Origin: Acidobacteriota bacterium
Lineage (GTDB): Bacteria; Acidobacteriota; Terriglobia; Terriglobales; Acidobacteriaceae
Direction of reading: 5' to 3'
Assembly: GCA_013289795.1 (NCBI GenBank)
Contig: JABCZH010000008.1
Span: forward strand, 1 to 64,000
Length of the DNA: 64,000 nucleotides
Shown: positions 1 through 8,578 of the stretch, one piece after another
Layout of the letters: each line of letters begins with the position of its first letter
Numbering within the stretch: position 1 is the first letter of the stretch
Notes under the pieces: model-generated
Told to the model about the DNA's origin: nothing
The model's input: the letters and a program-made list of their open reading frames with translations, nothing else
Database searches by the model: none
Translations under genes and position numbers: made by a program

Positions 1-1
1 C

Positions 2-229
2 GAGATGACGCAACCCGCAATCTCCCAGCACCTGAAGGTGCTTGAGGATGCGGGACTAATCGTTCGCCGAGTCGAGGGTACGAAGCGCCCTCGCCGGCTC
101 GCAAAAGCGGGCATTGAAGCGATGGACCAATGGCTCGCAATGCTGCGAAAAGCCCTTGAGACAAACTACGACCGGCTGGACGAAGTTCTGGCGGGGATGG
201 AAAAACACAAGAAAGGAAAAAAGCAATGA
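2..229 (+). CDS. ArsR-family transcriptional regulator, C-terminal part
   Basis: Only the C-terminal part of the protein is in the window; the reading frame is open to the left edge, so the true start lies upstream. The recognition helix and wing of an ArsR winged helix are visible (MTQPAISQHLKVLEDAGLI, then a basic stretch), followed by a helical Lys-rich tail. ArsR proteins of this type (no metal-binding cysteines are visible here) often control neighbouring SRPBCC genes. The stop overlaps the next start in an ATGA arrangement, so the two are probably co-translated. The identity as ArsR is secure; the signal it senses is unknown. Confidence 0.85.
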   Translation, partial: EMTQPAISQHLKVLEDAGLIVRRVEGTKRPRRLAKAGIEAMDQWLAMLRKALETNYDRLDEVLAGMEKHKKGKKQ

Positions 230-690
230 GCAAGATGACGCTGAAGACCGAAGGAGATACCCACGTGATTGTGATAAGGCGCTTCGCCGCGCCTCCAGAA
301 GCCGTGTACCGCGCCCATACCGATCCGAAATTAATCCAGAAATGGTTGCTTGGTCCAGAAGGTTGGACGATGCCGGTCTGCATCAACGAGGCAAAGGCCG
401 GCGGCAAGTTCCGTTACGAATGGACAAATGGCAAAGGCGGTGGGTTTCACATCACTGGCGAATACTTGGAGTTGGAGCCTTATAACAGGATCGTACATGT
501 CGAGCGCATGCACCTGCCGGATCCCACGCCAGACAACCATATTGAAACGCGCTTTGAAGCCGACGGCGCAGGAACGCTGATGACCATGCGAATGACGCTG
601 CCCGATGGTAAGACGCGCGCGGCGATGCTTGCAACAGGTATGGAACGTGGAATGGAAGCGAGCTACGTTCGGCTGGAAGGAATGCTCTAG
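226..690 (+). CDS. SRPBCC (AHSA1-type) domain protein
   Basis: A 154-residue protein of the START/Bet v1-like fold, AHSA1 subfamily. Family hallmarks are visible: an N-terminal strand with RRFAAPPEAVYRA, then WLLGPEGWTMPV, a glycine-rich GGKFRYEW turn, and a C-terminal helix with the GMERGMEASYVRLEGML end. Such proteins have a hydrophobic cavity and probably bind small lipophilic ligands; no enzyme activity is established for this type. It overlaps the upstream ArsR gene by four bases, and ArsR-AHSA1 pairs are a common arrangement. The start is the overlapping ATG, with a purine-rich stretch (AAAGGAAAAAAGC) just upstream. Confidence 0.85.
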   Translation: MSKMTLKTEGDTHVIVIRRFAAPPEAVYRAHTDPKLIQKWLLGPEGWTMPVCINEAKAGGKFRYEWTNGKGGGFHITGEYLELEPYNRIVHVERMHLPDPTPDNHIETRFEADGAGTLMTMRMTLPDGKTRAAMLATGMERGMEASYVRLEGML

Positions 691-741
691 CCCTTACCAG
701 CTAGGGAGGAATGTCAAGGCCGAATATTAGGGAGGTTCAGC

Positions 742-1269
742 ATGATTTACAAAATATCGGGCAGTATCACATTGATGTTGGCCCTGTTGGTCCTCGGTGC
801 ATGGAACTTCCACACGACCGTCCGCGTGGAACGGACCTTCAACGCCTCGGTAGCGGACGTATGGAGGGTTTGGAACGATGCGGACTCTATTAAGAAGTGG
901 TGGGGGCCCAAGGGCTACACCGCACTCGTCGTCCGGAACGACGTGCGAGAGGGTGGCAGCTATCTTTGGGCGATGAAATCTGAGCAAGGAAGGATGTTTT
1001 GGAGCACCGGAACCTACAAGGAAGTCGTCGCAAACAAGAAAATCGTGTCAACCATGTCTTTCTCTAACGAGAACGGGAAAACAATTCCCGGCTCGCAAGT
1101 ATCGGTTCCCGGGCAGTGGCCTAACGAGATCACTGTTATCGTTGAATTCAGTGAGTCTGAGGGGAAGGCCAGAGTCACTGTTGCAGAAGTAGGCATTCCG
1201 CTCATCGTGTACGCCCTGTCGAAGATTGGTTGGGCTCAGCAGTTTGACAAGATTCAATTGTTGCTCTGA
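742..1269 (+). CDS. SRPBCC-domain protein with N-terminal membrane segment
   Basis: A second AHSA1-like protein (175 aa), but with an N-terminal hydrophobic segment (residues 5-22, ITLMLALLVLGAW), so it is probably membrane-anchored or exported. The domain body shows VERTFNASVADVWRVW and WWGPKGYTA, typical of the family. The C-terminal third (GIPLIVYALSKIGW) departs from the usual closing helix and may form a second membrane-associated segment. A strong ribosome binding site (GGGAGG) lies about 6 bases before the ATG. It follows the other SRPBCC gene by about 50 bp and is probably in the same operon. Confidence 0.75.
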   Translation: MIYKISGSITLMLALLVLGAWNFHTTVRVERTFNASVADVWRVWNDADSIKKWWGPKGYTALVVRNDVREGGSYLWAMKSEQGRMFWSTGTYKEVVANKKIVSTMSFSNENGKTIPGSQVSVPGQWPNEITVIVEFSESEGKARVTVAEVGIPLIVYALSKIGWAQQFDKIQLLL

Positions 1270-1489
1270 AGAAGGCTGACTCGTCTTTTGCCAACTCCCG
1301 GTTGGTCGGCCACTCGAAAGTTACCGACCAGAAACTGGCCGGAAGGATCAACCTCTCGCTTGACGTCCTTAAGTTAGCGCTTATGGGACCGTGTCCCCAA
1401 AATCCAACTGAACGGCTGATGGCTGATGGCACTCTGTGTGGCGCAGATTGCATCCAACCCGTAGAATAGACAATTCTGTCCAAGATCAT

Positions 1490-2800
1490 ATGTCGAACCG
1501 CATCGCACGGCCGATGTCAAGAACGACGGCCCGCCGGGCCCATGCCCTGACGGTGGGAATTCTTTTCCTGCTCTGCCTCGGTTGCGGCGAAACCTACCGC
1601 CCGGTGGCCAATCCCGTCATTCCCAACCAGCCCAACCCCGCCTTTACTCACGTAGTCATGGTGATCAGCGACAATGGCGTCAACAATCCCGGGGCCAGCA
1701 CCACCATTGACGTTTCCGGAGACACCGCCACGTCACAGTCGCAAACCGGTCTGGGCCCGGTGCACGCCGCGCTGACAAGTGGGACCCAGGTTTTTGTCGC
1801 CAATAGTCTGGAAGACACAGTCTCGGAGTTTAGCGTTGCCGGTCCGGCTCCGGTCATCACTATCAGCTTGCCATCCTTCTGCGGTTCGCCGCCGTGTTCG
1901 ATGCCGGTTTTCATCGGCGGCACCGAGACTGGCACGGTTTACGTTGCCAACTCGAAGGGCAATACGGTTTCGGCAATCGCCACCGCAACCGACTTGGTCA
2001 CCAACAACATCACCGTGGGAACCAGTCCGGTTTCCCTTGCGGAGACGCCCGACACTCAGAAGGTGTACGTGGCCAATCAGGGGACGAATGGCAGCGGCGG
2101 TTCAGTCACCGCCATCAACACTGTGGACAAGAGCGTGGTTGTAAATCCTCCGCTGGCGAATTTCGGATGGGTTTCGCCGGCGTGGGTCGTCGCCCGATCC
2201 GACAGTCAAAGAATCTATGTGCTCGATCAGGGAAGCGGCCTGGTGGCGGCGATTGATACCTCTTCCGATGCCGTCGTCAGCAGCTTCTCAGTTGGCATCG
2301 GGGCCAATTTCATGATCTACGATTCCCGTCTCAACCGTATTTACGTGGTCAACCCAGCCGCCAACACCGTAACCTCCCTCGATGCCAGCACCGATACTCT
2401 CCCGGCCACGCCGATATCCGTCGCCAATCCGAAATCGGTGGCGGCGCTCCCCGATGGCACGCGGTTATATATTTCCAGCGGCACGGTCAGCGGTGCAACC
2501 GTGACCTCAAAGGTGACGGTAATCAACGCCGCCAATTTCACCGTCAAGACGACGATTCCGATTACATCTGTTAAGGCGTTTTGTACAGTGAAAACCTGGG
2601 CCGAACTCTCGGTTGCGGCAGCCGCGGATAGTTCGAGGGTTTACGTTGGGAATTGTGATGCGGGGGATACGGCGATTATTCAGACTTCCAATGACACCTT
2701 AGTGACGCAGATGCCGGCGCCCTTCAGCGCCCGCAAACCGTCAACCGACGGTGGAACTCCTCCGCCACAGAATCCGGTGTTTGTTCTGGCCGGGCCATAG
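1490..2800 (+). CDS. YVTN-type beta-propeller lipoprotein
   Basis: A secreted protein of about 436 aa. After a basic N-terminus, a hydrophobic stretch ends in LCLGC, a good lipobox, so the mature protein probably starts at that Cys as a lipoprotein. The body is built from repeats of the YVTN/cytochrome-D1-like propeller type (for example VYVANSKGNTVSAI, KVYVANQGTNGSGG, RIYVVNPAANTVTSL), about seven blades. The ATG at 1490 gives a normal signal sequence; the longer frame starts at a GTG at 1436 and adds residues that do not look like a signal. Function is unknown; such proteins often mediate surface interactions or scaffold complexes. It runs convergent to the chemotaxis operon with only about 12 bp between stops. 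Confidence 0.75.
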   Translation: MSNRIARPMSRTTARRAHALTVGILFLLCLGCGETYRPVANPVIPNQPNPAFTHVVMVISDNGVNNPGASTTIDVSGDTATSQSQTGLGPVHAALTSGTQVFVANSLEDTVSEFSVAGPAPVITISLPSFCGSPPCSMPVFIGGTETGTVYVANSKGNTVSAIATATDLVTNNITVGTSPVSLAETPDTQKVYVANQGTNGSGGSVTAINTVDKSVVVNPPLANFGWVSPAWVVARSDSQRIYVLDQGSGLVAAIDTSSDAVVSSFSVGIGANFMIYDSRLNRIYVVNPAANTVTSLDASTDTLPATPISVANPKSVAALPDGTRLYISSGTVSGATVTSKVTVINAANFTVKTTIPITSVKAFCTVKTWAELSVAAAADSSRVYVGNCDAGDTAIIQTSNDTLVTQMPAPFSARKPSTDGGTPPPQNPVFVLAGP

Positions 2801-2812
2801 AATTTATCGACC

Positions 2813-3313
2813 CTACTGTCCGACTGCTGCCGCGTGCTCAGATCGATGGGACTGCCCATAACGCAGCGCGATGTTCATGAAAACCTCGCCGATGCCGGTC
2901 TCGAAGCAAATGACTAACGCTTCCGTGTCCTCGCTGCTCTTGGGGCCGTCGTCGGAGGTGTGCAGCACCGGAGGATGGACGCGAAAATGGAATCCTTCAT
3001 TATTGAGCACGGTCACGGCGTTGCCGATCACCTGATTGGCAAGTTCAAAGACGGTTTCCCGCACCAGTGAATCGGTTTCAGGCAGTTCTGTGCCCGCGAA
3101 CTTGCTGGCTACGCGCACCGCGGTCTCGGGATCGAGGTCCAGGATGATTCGGCCTTCGATGTCCCCGGTCACCCAGATCAAAGCCGCGATTCCTTTCCGC
3201 CGGTAAGCCTCCGCCTCCATGCTGAGGTTGCCGATGGACATGGAACATTGCAGGCCCTGCGCCAGCACGGCGTCCGCCGCGTTGATGAAAGGCTGGATCA
3301 ACTCCATCTTCAT
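2813..3313 (-). CDS. cheX: CheX-like chemotaxis phosphatase-fold protein
   Basis: A 166-residue protein matching the CheX/CheC/FliY fold: an N-terminal helix with IQPFINAADAVL, a strand region (GRIILDLDPETAVRVASKF), and the helix ETVFELANQVIGNAV. In the family this last region carries the E-x2-N phosphatase motif, here E-L-A-N. CheX dephosphorylates CheY-P. The chosen ATG is preceded by CAGGAG and lies one base after the cheY stop, so the two are translationally coupled. It is the last gene of the chemotaxis operon, next to its likely substrate CheY. The family assignment is good; activity is inferred. Confidence 0.8.
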   Translation of the reverse strand: MKMELIQPFINAADAVLAQGLQCSMSIGNLSMEAEAYRRKGIAALIWVTGDIEGRIILDLDPETAVRVASKFAGTELPETDSLVRETVFELANQVIGNAVTVLNNEGFHFRVHPPVLHTSDDGPKSSEDTEALVICFETGIGEVFMNIALRYGQSHRSEHAAAVGQ

Positions 3314-3314
3314 T

Positions 3315-3755
3315 TTAGACTCCTGCGGTCGCGCTGTTGGCCACGGTGCCGTCATCTCCCATCACGTACTTGATGACTTCGTACAGCACCTCGGGCTTGA
3401 CCGGTTTCTGCACGAAATGGCGCGCACCACGCTGCAGGGCCGCCACAATGTTCTCCTGATATCCCACCGACGACACCATGACCACGCGCGCTTCGGGATG
3501 CTTCTGCACGATTTTCTCGGCAGCCTCGATCCCCTCCATCTGCGGCATGGTAATGTCCATCAGCACAATATCGGGATTGGTTCGGTCGTATTCGGTGATG
3601 GCGGACATACCGTCTCCGGCTTCGCCGCAAAGCTGGCCCCCGAAGGTCTCGATCATGCGGGCCAGATTCTTGCGAGCGAAAACGGAGTCATCCACCACCA
3701 GGTAGCGGACTGGCTGACCGTCCTTGCTGCGTTTTACTGGTACAAACTGCTCCAT
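3315..3755 (-). CDS. cheY: CheY-like single-domain response regulator
   Basis: A 146-residue protein that is essentially one receiver domain. The acidic pair DD is in VVDDSVFARKN, the phospho-acceptor is Asp67 (IVLMDITMP), the Thr/Ser site is in VMVSS, and the conserved Lys117 is in VQKPVKP. The ATG chosen (second Met of MEVVMEQF) has GGAGG six bases upstream. In the operon it follows cheB and precedes cheX, consistent with a soluble CheY that carries the signal from CheA to the flagellar motor or another output. A longer frame upstream has no ribosome binding site and looks non-coding. Confidence 0.9.
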   Translation of the reverse strand: MEQFVPVKRSKDGQPVRYLVVDDSVFARKNLARMIETFGGQLCGEAGDGMSAITEYDRTNPDIVLMDITMPQMEGIEAAEKIVQKHPEARVVMVSSVGYQENIVAALQRGARHFVQKPVKPEVLYEVIKYVMGDDGTVANSATAGV

Positions 3756-3805
3756 AACAACCTCCATCTGCTGATTAGTCCGGAGCATCGCCCCGGACTT
3801 ACAAC

Positions 3806-4909
3806 TCAACTCTTGCCCGCTCCAGCGGCGCGGCCGTCTGCGGGATCGGTATTCTTGCGCTCCGGCATGCACTGCGCCTGCAAAGTATTGGCCAGCGCTT
3901 CTAATCCGACCACGCGAATCGCATAGCCGCGTTCAATCGCCGCCTTGGGCATGCCGTACACCACGCAGGACTCCTCGTTCTGCGCGATCGTCATTGCCCC
4001 AGCTGCTTTTAACTGGCCCAGGCCCTGCGCGCCATCTTCTCCCATGCCGGTCATCAGTACGCCAAGGCTGTCTTTGCCGAATTCTTCCGCCACACTGCGG
4101 AACAGCACATCCACCGACGGGCGGTGGCCATTGACCCGCGGCTCATCGCTCAGGACGACAACATCCCCCAGCGGCATGCGCTTGACTTTCAAATGACGGC
4201 TGCCGGGACAGACCAGGGCGCGGCCCGCCAGCAACAGATCGCCCGACTGCGCTTCCTTGACCTTGATGGAGCAGATTTCGTCCAGCCGCCGGGAAAACAT
4301 CTCGGTGAATCCTTCCGGCATATGCTGCACTACCAGAATCGTGCCCGCGAAGTCCTTGGGCAATTGCGGCAGCAGATACTGCAAAGCCTGAGGCCCGCCG
4401 GTGGACACGCCGATGGCGACCACGCGAGTGGGGCGCTGCTTGGTGTTGGGCGCCGCCTTTTCAACCGGTCTGGCAGCAGACTGAGACGGCGTCGACACCC
4501 GAATGCCCCGGCTCTGGGCGGCTGCTTTAATCTTAGAGATGAGTTCGTGGGCGATTTCCGGCATGCGCGCGGAAACATCGCTGGGCTTGGCAACGAAATC
4601 AAAAGCCCCCATGGACAGCGCTTTGAGCGTCACCGATGCTCCCTCGGTGCTATGGGAGCTGACCACGATCACCGGCAAGCGGTGCCTGCGCGTGATTTCT
4701 TTCAGCATGTCCAGACCGCCCATGCCCGGCATTTCCAGGTCAAGAGTAATTACCTGGGGCCTTAATTCTTCGATCTTCTTCAGACCGAAGTTGCCATCCA
4801 TGGCCGTGCCCACCACCTGAATCGAGCTATCGGTGGCCAGGATCTGCGGAATCAGCTTGCGCATCAAAGCCGAATCATCAACCACCAGCACGCGGACGGG
4901 TTCGCTCAT
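3806..4909 (-). CDS. cheB: CheB protein-glutamate methylesterase/deamidase
   Basis: A complete CheB of 367 aa. The N-terminal receiver has Asp57 (ITLDLEMPG) and Lys108 (VAKPS). A flexible linker (about residues 130-160) leads to the C-terminal methylesterase domain, where the catalytic triad is visible: Ser169 in GVSTGG, His196 in VQHMPEGF, and Asp292 in GMGEDGAQG. CheB removes methyl groups from glutamates of chemoreceptors and deamidates glutamines when phosphorylated by CheA. Its start overlaps the cheA stop (ATGA), as expected for a tightly coupled chemotaxis operon. Confidence 0.97.
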   Translation of the reverse strand: MSEPVRVLVVDDSALMRKLIPQILATDSSIQVVGTAMDGNFGLKKIEELRPQVITLDLEMPGMGGLDMLKEITRRHRLPVIVVSSHSTEGASVTLKALSMGAFDFVAKPSDVSARMPEIAHELISKIKAAAQSRGIRVSTPSQSAARPVEKAAPNTKQRPTRVVAIGVSTGGPQALQYLLPQLPKDFAGTILVVQHMPEGFTEMFSRRLDEICSIKVKEAQSGDLLLAGRALVCPGSRHLKVKRMPLGDVVVLSDEPRVNGHRPSVDVLFRSVAEEFGKDSLGVLMTGMGEDGAQGLGQLKAAGAMTIAQNEESCVVYGMPKAAIERGYAIRVVGLEALANTLQAQCMPERKNTDPADGRAAGAGKS

Positions 4910-7089
4910 AGCTGCCCTCCCGTCCCCGCCTGCGCGGCTCGCGCCCGTTCGGAATGAGACAGCAACAGCCCCATCGCCGGGCCGGCCCCGGTTCCGGGCC
5001 GTGACTTGGTGAAACGTTCGACGATGGCAGCCAGATTCAGAATCAGTACCACCCGCCCATCGCCGAGGATGGAAGCGCCGCTGACCAGATCGCTCTCAAC
5101 CGTGCGATCGTCGAGCGCCTTGATCACCAGTTCCTCTTCCCCCTCCAACTCATCCACCAAAAGCCCCAGCTTGCGCTCTCCCAGGTTGGTGACCAGTACG
5201 AAGATCTTGCCGTGACGGCGATCGGAAGGGTGATGTTCGGAGATCTCGGTGGTGCGGTTTCCCAAACGGATCACCGGCAGCGCGCGGTTGCGCAACTGCA
5301 AGACCTCGCGATTGTCCACCTGGTGCAGGTCAGACTCCTGCACCCGCGCAATTTCGGCGACGGCGTTCAGAGGAATGGCATAGAGACGCTGCTCCACGCG
5401 GAACAGGAGTGCCTTGATAATGGCCAATGTCAACGGGAGGCACAATCGGAACGTGGTTCCTTGACCGGGTCGAGTCTCAATCTGGATAGTGCCCTTTAGC
5501 CGCTGCAGAATGCTCTGCACTACGTCCAACCCGACGCCGCGTCCTGAGATTTCCGTGATCTCATCGGCCGTGCTGAATCCTGGCCGGAATATGAGGTTGA
5601 GGGCAGTGGCTTCGTCGAGCGTGCCGGATTCCTGCTCGTTCCATAGCCCCTGCTCGAGAGCGCGTGCCTTCACTTTTTGTACGTCGATGCCGCGGCCATC
5701 GTCGCTGATTTCGACCATAACCTGGTTGCCCTGGTGGTAGGCACGCAGATGGATGGTTCCCTGCGCAGGCTTGCCCACGCGCGCGCGCTCCTCCGTACTC
5801 TCAACCCCATGGCTGACCGCGTTCCGCACCAGGTGAGTGAGTGGCTCGGCGATGCCATCGAGCAGTCCCTTGTCGAGGTCCGTGTCCTGTCCGCTCAGCC
5901 GCAGCTCCACGTCCTTGCCGCACTGTTTGGCGACGTCGCGCACCATCCGCGGAAACCGCCGGAACAGTTGCTCCACCGGAACCATGCGGACCTTCATCAC
6001 CGAGCGTTGAAGATCGGTCAGGACCCGCGACTGGAACGCCATGGCATCCGCGAAACGGCTGCGCGTCGAATCCTTGGGATGCTGTCGGGCGAACTCGTTC
6101 AGCGTCCGCTGCAGCATGGATTTGCCAATGATCAGTTCGCCCACCAGGTTGAGCAGGTTATCGATGCGCTCCGCGTCCACTCGCAAAATGTTATCCACAT
6201 GCGAGGGAGCCGCTCTGCCGGCACTTTCATCGTCGTGAGAAGAAGCCCCGGCTGTTTCCTCAGCTTCCGATTGTCGGCATTCCACGCCGGACTCGACCGC
6301 ATATTCGGTGGCCGGCATTTCCGATGGCGTTGCCGCCTTCTGGGCAGGGAGTTCGATGGCGTCAACCTGCGCTTTTGAAACGATGGTAGGAATCTGGCAT
6401 TTCGCAGACAGCAACTGGGCGGTCTTATCGCTCGCCAGCAGCACTTGGATCTGCTTGACCGCTTCTACGGATCCGGCTTCAGGCCGTGACCCCAAAACCT
6501 CTCCTGCTTCAGCCAGCGCCTTGAGCACCAACTGCCGGGCGGCAATGGGCATGGCGCATGCAGGGTCAACCTGAACGCGAATGTGATACAGAAGCTTGCC
6601 CTGGTTAGCCGCCCGCTGCATGGAAAGCTTTTCATACTCAGTCCACACCGCCTGTGCAGTGCTCGATGGCTTGCCTTTCTCGGCGCGAGAACCCCCTGTC
6701 TTGGGACCCCGGGCAAGGTCGCGGACCATTTTTTGCAAGGGCGCAGTGGAGGGAAGCTTGGTCTCGTCACGATACGCGCTCAACATCTCGCTGAACAGGT
6801 CGGCCGCCCGGAAGGCGATTTCCGCCAGCGAACCGTGAGCCGCGGTGGCGTCATCGGCGAGGGCATCTTCCAGCTTGTGTGCCACTTCACTGAGTTCCTG
6901 AAATCCGGTCGCAGCCGCGTCTCCCTTGAGGGTATGCACGATGCGCCGGATGCTGCGCACGGTTTCGCTGTCGCCCGGCTGCTTCTCCAGTTTCAGTGCG
7001 TCTTCATTCAGCGCCTGCAGCAATTCCTGGGAGCTTTCAAAGAACAGCGCCCGCAGTTCTGCTCCGCGCTCGTCCGGGACCCGGCTCAT
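4906..7089 (-). CDS. cheA: CheA chemotaxis histidine kinase
   Basis: A 727-residue CheA. Domain order: N-terminal Hpt with phospho-acceptor His52 (VHTLKGDAAATGF); a variable linker of about 200 residues in place of a clear CheY-binding P2 domain; the dimerisation helices (VDAERIDNLLNLVGELIIGKS); the ATPase domain with N box (HLVRNAVSHGVE), DDGRGID and GRGVGLDVV; and a C-terminal CheW-like domain (LFRVEQRLYAIPLNAVAEI). It phosphorylates CheY and CheB on receptor command. ATGA overlaps on both sides (with cheR and cheB) tie it into the operon. The conserved motifs are intact. Confidence 0.97.
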   Translation of the reverse strand: MSRVPDERGAELRALFFESSQELLQALNEDALKLEKQPGDSETVRSIRRIVHTLKGDAAATGFQELSEVAHKLEDALADDATAAHGSLAEIAFRAADLFSEMLSAYRDETKLPSTAPLQKMVRDLARGPKTGGSRAEKGKPSSTAQAVWTEYEKLSMQRAANQGKLLYHIRVQVDPACAMPIAARQLVLKALAEAGEVLGSRPEAGSVEAVKQIQVLLASDKTAQLLSAKCQIPTIVSKAQVDAIELPAQKAATPSEMPATEYAVESGVECRQSEAEETAGASSHDDESAGRAAPSHVDNILRVDAERIDNLLNLVGELIIGKSMLQRTLNEFARQHPKDSTRSRFADAMAFQSRVLTDLQRSVMKVRMVPVEQLFRRFPRMVRDVAKQCGKDVELRLSGQDTDLDKGLLDGIAEPLTHLVRNAVSHGVESTEERARVGKPAQGTIHLRAYHQGNQVMVEISDDGRGIDVQKVKARALEQGLWNEQESGTLDEATALNLIFRPGFSTADEITEISGRGVGLDVVQSILQRLKGTIQIETRPGQGTTFRLCLPLTLAIIKALLFRVEQRLYAIPLNAVAEIARVQESDLHQVDNREVLQLRNRALPVIRLGNRTTEISEHHPSDRRHGKIFVLVTNLGERKLGLLVDELEGEEELVIKALDDRTVESDLVSGASILGDGRVVLILNLAAIVERFTKSRPGTGAGPAMGLLLSHSERARAAQAGTGGQL

Positions 7090-7991
7090 AGGGCCACCTC
7101 GAGTTTTTGATATGCGGTTCCGGTGTCGCGGTAAACCATGTTGAATTTGTCGGTCAGCCCCAGCAGGCTCTCGGCGTGTCCCACAAACAGATAGCCGCTG
7201 GGATTCAGGCAGCGGCAGAACTTTTCGATCAGCCGTCTTTGTTCGGCTTCATCGAAATACATCATCACGTTGCGGCAGAAAATCACGTCGTAGCGCTGCG
7301 GCAGATACTCAGTCTTCAGATTGTGGAAGTCGAAGTGGACCATTTCCTTCAGCGATTTCTTCACCGCGTAGCGATCGCCAACTTTGTCGAAATGACGCAA
7401 TCGATAGCTGTAGTCCACCGAAGACATCTGATGCTCGCTGTAAGTGCCTTCCTGGCCGGCCCGTAGCACGGAGTAACTGATATCGCTCGCCAGAATTTCC
7501 ACTTTCCACGGCGGTGGGATGAGCGGTTTGGGCACTGGCGGCTCTTTCCCTGAGGGATTGCGCAGGCAGTGGTAGGACACTGCATCCGCTACCAGCATGG
7601 CCATGGTGTAGGCTTCCTGGCCGGTGGAGCATCCCGCGCTCCATAACCGCAGCGAGAAGTCATGCCGTTCCTGCTTGCTGCGCAGCATTTGATCGAGAAT
7701 GTGCTTGTGAAACAAATCCAGCTGTGCCTTGTTACGAAAGAAGCTGGTTTCATTGACGGTGAGGTTTTCCAGCAGCTTGGTGAGTTCTTCCTTGCCCTCG
7801 TGGCTGATCAGAAGGCGGTAGTAGCTGTAGAACGAATCCAGGTGGCATTCCTTGAGACGGCGCTGCAAACGGTCTTGCAGGAAATGGGTGCGGCGTGAAT
7901 CGAAATGCATGCCACACTCCTGATAGACGAGCGTCTGCAGCAGCTTCAATTCGGGTTCCGTAAGTGGCATCTGCACGCCGGGGCTAGCCAT
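7086..7991 (-). CDS. cheR: CheR chemotaxis receptor methyltransferase
   Basis: A CheR of about 301 aa from the ATG at 7991. The N-terminal helical domain (LTEPELKLLQTLVYQECGMHF, read in parts) is followed by the SAM-binding domain with LWSAGCSTGQEAYTMAML, then DISYSVLRAGQEGTY and FCRNVMMYFDEAEQ, all typical of CheR. It methylates glutamates on chemoreceptors and opposes CheB. The start is placed inside the window between the cheW stop at 8017 and the conserved domain; the ribosome binding site is weak (GGAGAAAGAG, rather distant). The 3' end overlaps cheA by four bases. Confidence 0.93.
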   Translation of the reverse strand: MASPGVQMPLTEPELKLLQTLVYQECGMHFDSRRTHFLQDRLQRRLKECHLDSFYSYYRLLISHEGKEELTKLLENLTVNETSFFRNKAQLDLFHKHILDQMLRSKQERHDFSLRLWSAGCSTGQEAYTMAMLVADAVSYHCLRNPSGKEPPVPKPLIPPPWKVEILASDISYSVLRAGQEGTYSEHQMSSVDYSYRLRHFDKVGDRYAVKKSLKEMVHFDFHNLKTEYLPQRYDVIFCRNVMMYFDEAEQRRLIEKFCRCLNPSGYLFVGHAESLLGLTDKFNMVYRDTGTAYQKLEVAL

Positions 7992-8016
7992 GAATTGATT
8001 GGTACTCTTTCTCCAT

Positions 8017-8562
8017 CTATTTGGACGCCGCCGTACCCCGCGCCTCGGTCGCACTCGTTTTTGCTTTGTGCTCGGTCTTGCCGTCGGCCTTGGCTTCGGT
8101 CTTGCCCTCGCCGGACGCGCTATTTCCGCCCTGAACGCTGAAGTCCAATAACTTTGTCATGTCGAGCAGAATGATCAGCCGCCCTTTGTGTTTCCCCAAT
8201 CCAGTCACGCACTTCAGCCCGCCCTCAAGGAATTCTGTTGGAGAGGGTTCCACATCCGCGGCCGGAATCTTCAGCACTTCCGACGCAGAATCGACAATCA
8301 AGCCGGAAAGCCTGCCGTTGTGTTCGAGCACCAGAATCCGGTTGCGGCGGTTAGGCACGACGTTGCTTTCCCCCAGCCGCTTCCTCAAGTCCTGCACGGA
8401 TACGATCTTGCCGCGCAGATTGATCACGCCTTCCATATACGCAGGTGCGTCGGGGACGGCGGTGATTTCCGGAACTCGCACGATTTCATGCAGCGAAGTG
8501 ATGGGCGCGCCATAGGTTTCGCGTCCCACCCGGAAGCCGACAATGTGCAGTTCGCGGTTCAT
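8017..8562 (-). CDS. cheW: CheW-like chemotaxis coupling protein
   Basis: A 181-residue CheW. The SH3-like core is clear: FRVGRETYGAPITSLHEIV, the central MEGVINLRGKIVSVQDLRKRL, and LIVDSASEVLKIPAADVEPS. CheW links chemoreceptors to CheA. The last 30 or so residues are a Lys/Glu/Ala-rich tail (SGEGKTEAKADGKTEHKAK) that is not part of the fold. The ATG at 8562 is preceded by GGAAAG and lies 16 bp after the receptor gene stop. An upstream extension of the frame overlaps the receptor gene and is not coding. Confidence 0.93.
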   Translation of the reverse strand: MNRELHIVGFRVGRETYGAPITSLHEIVRVPEITAVPDAPAYMEGVINLRGKIVSVQDLRKRLGESNVVPNRRNRILVLEHNGRLSGLIVDSASEVLKIPAADVEPSPTEFLEGGLKCVTGLGKHKGRLIILLDMTKLLDFSVQGGNSASGEGKTEAKADGKTEHKAKTSATEARGTAASK

Positions 8563-8578
8563 CGCAGTTCTTTCCGTT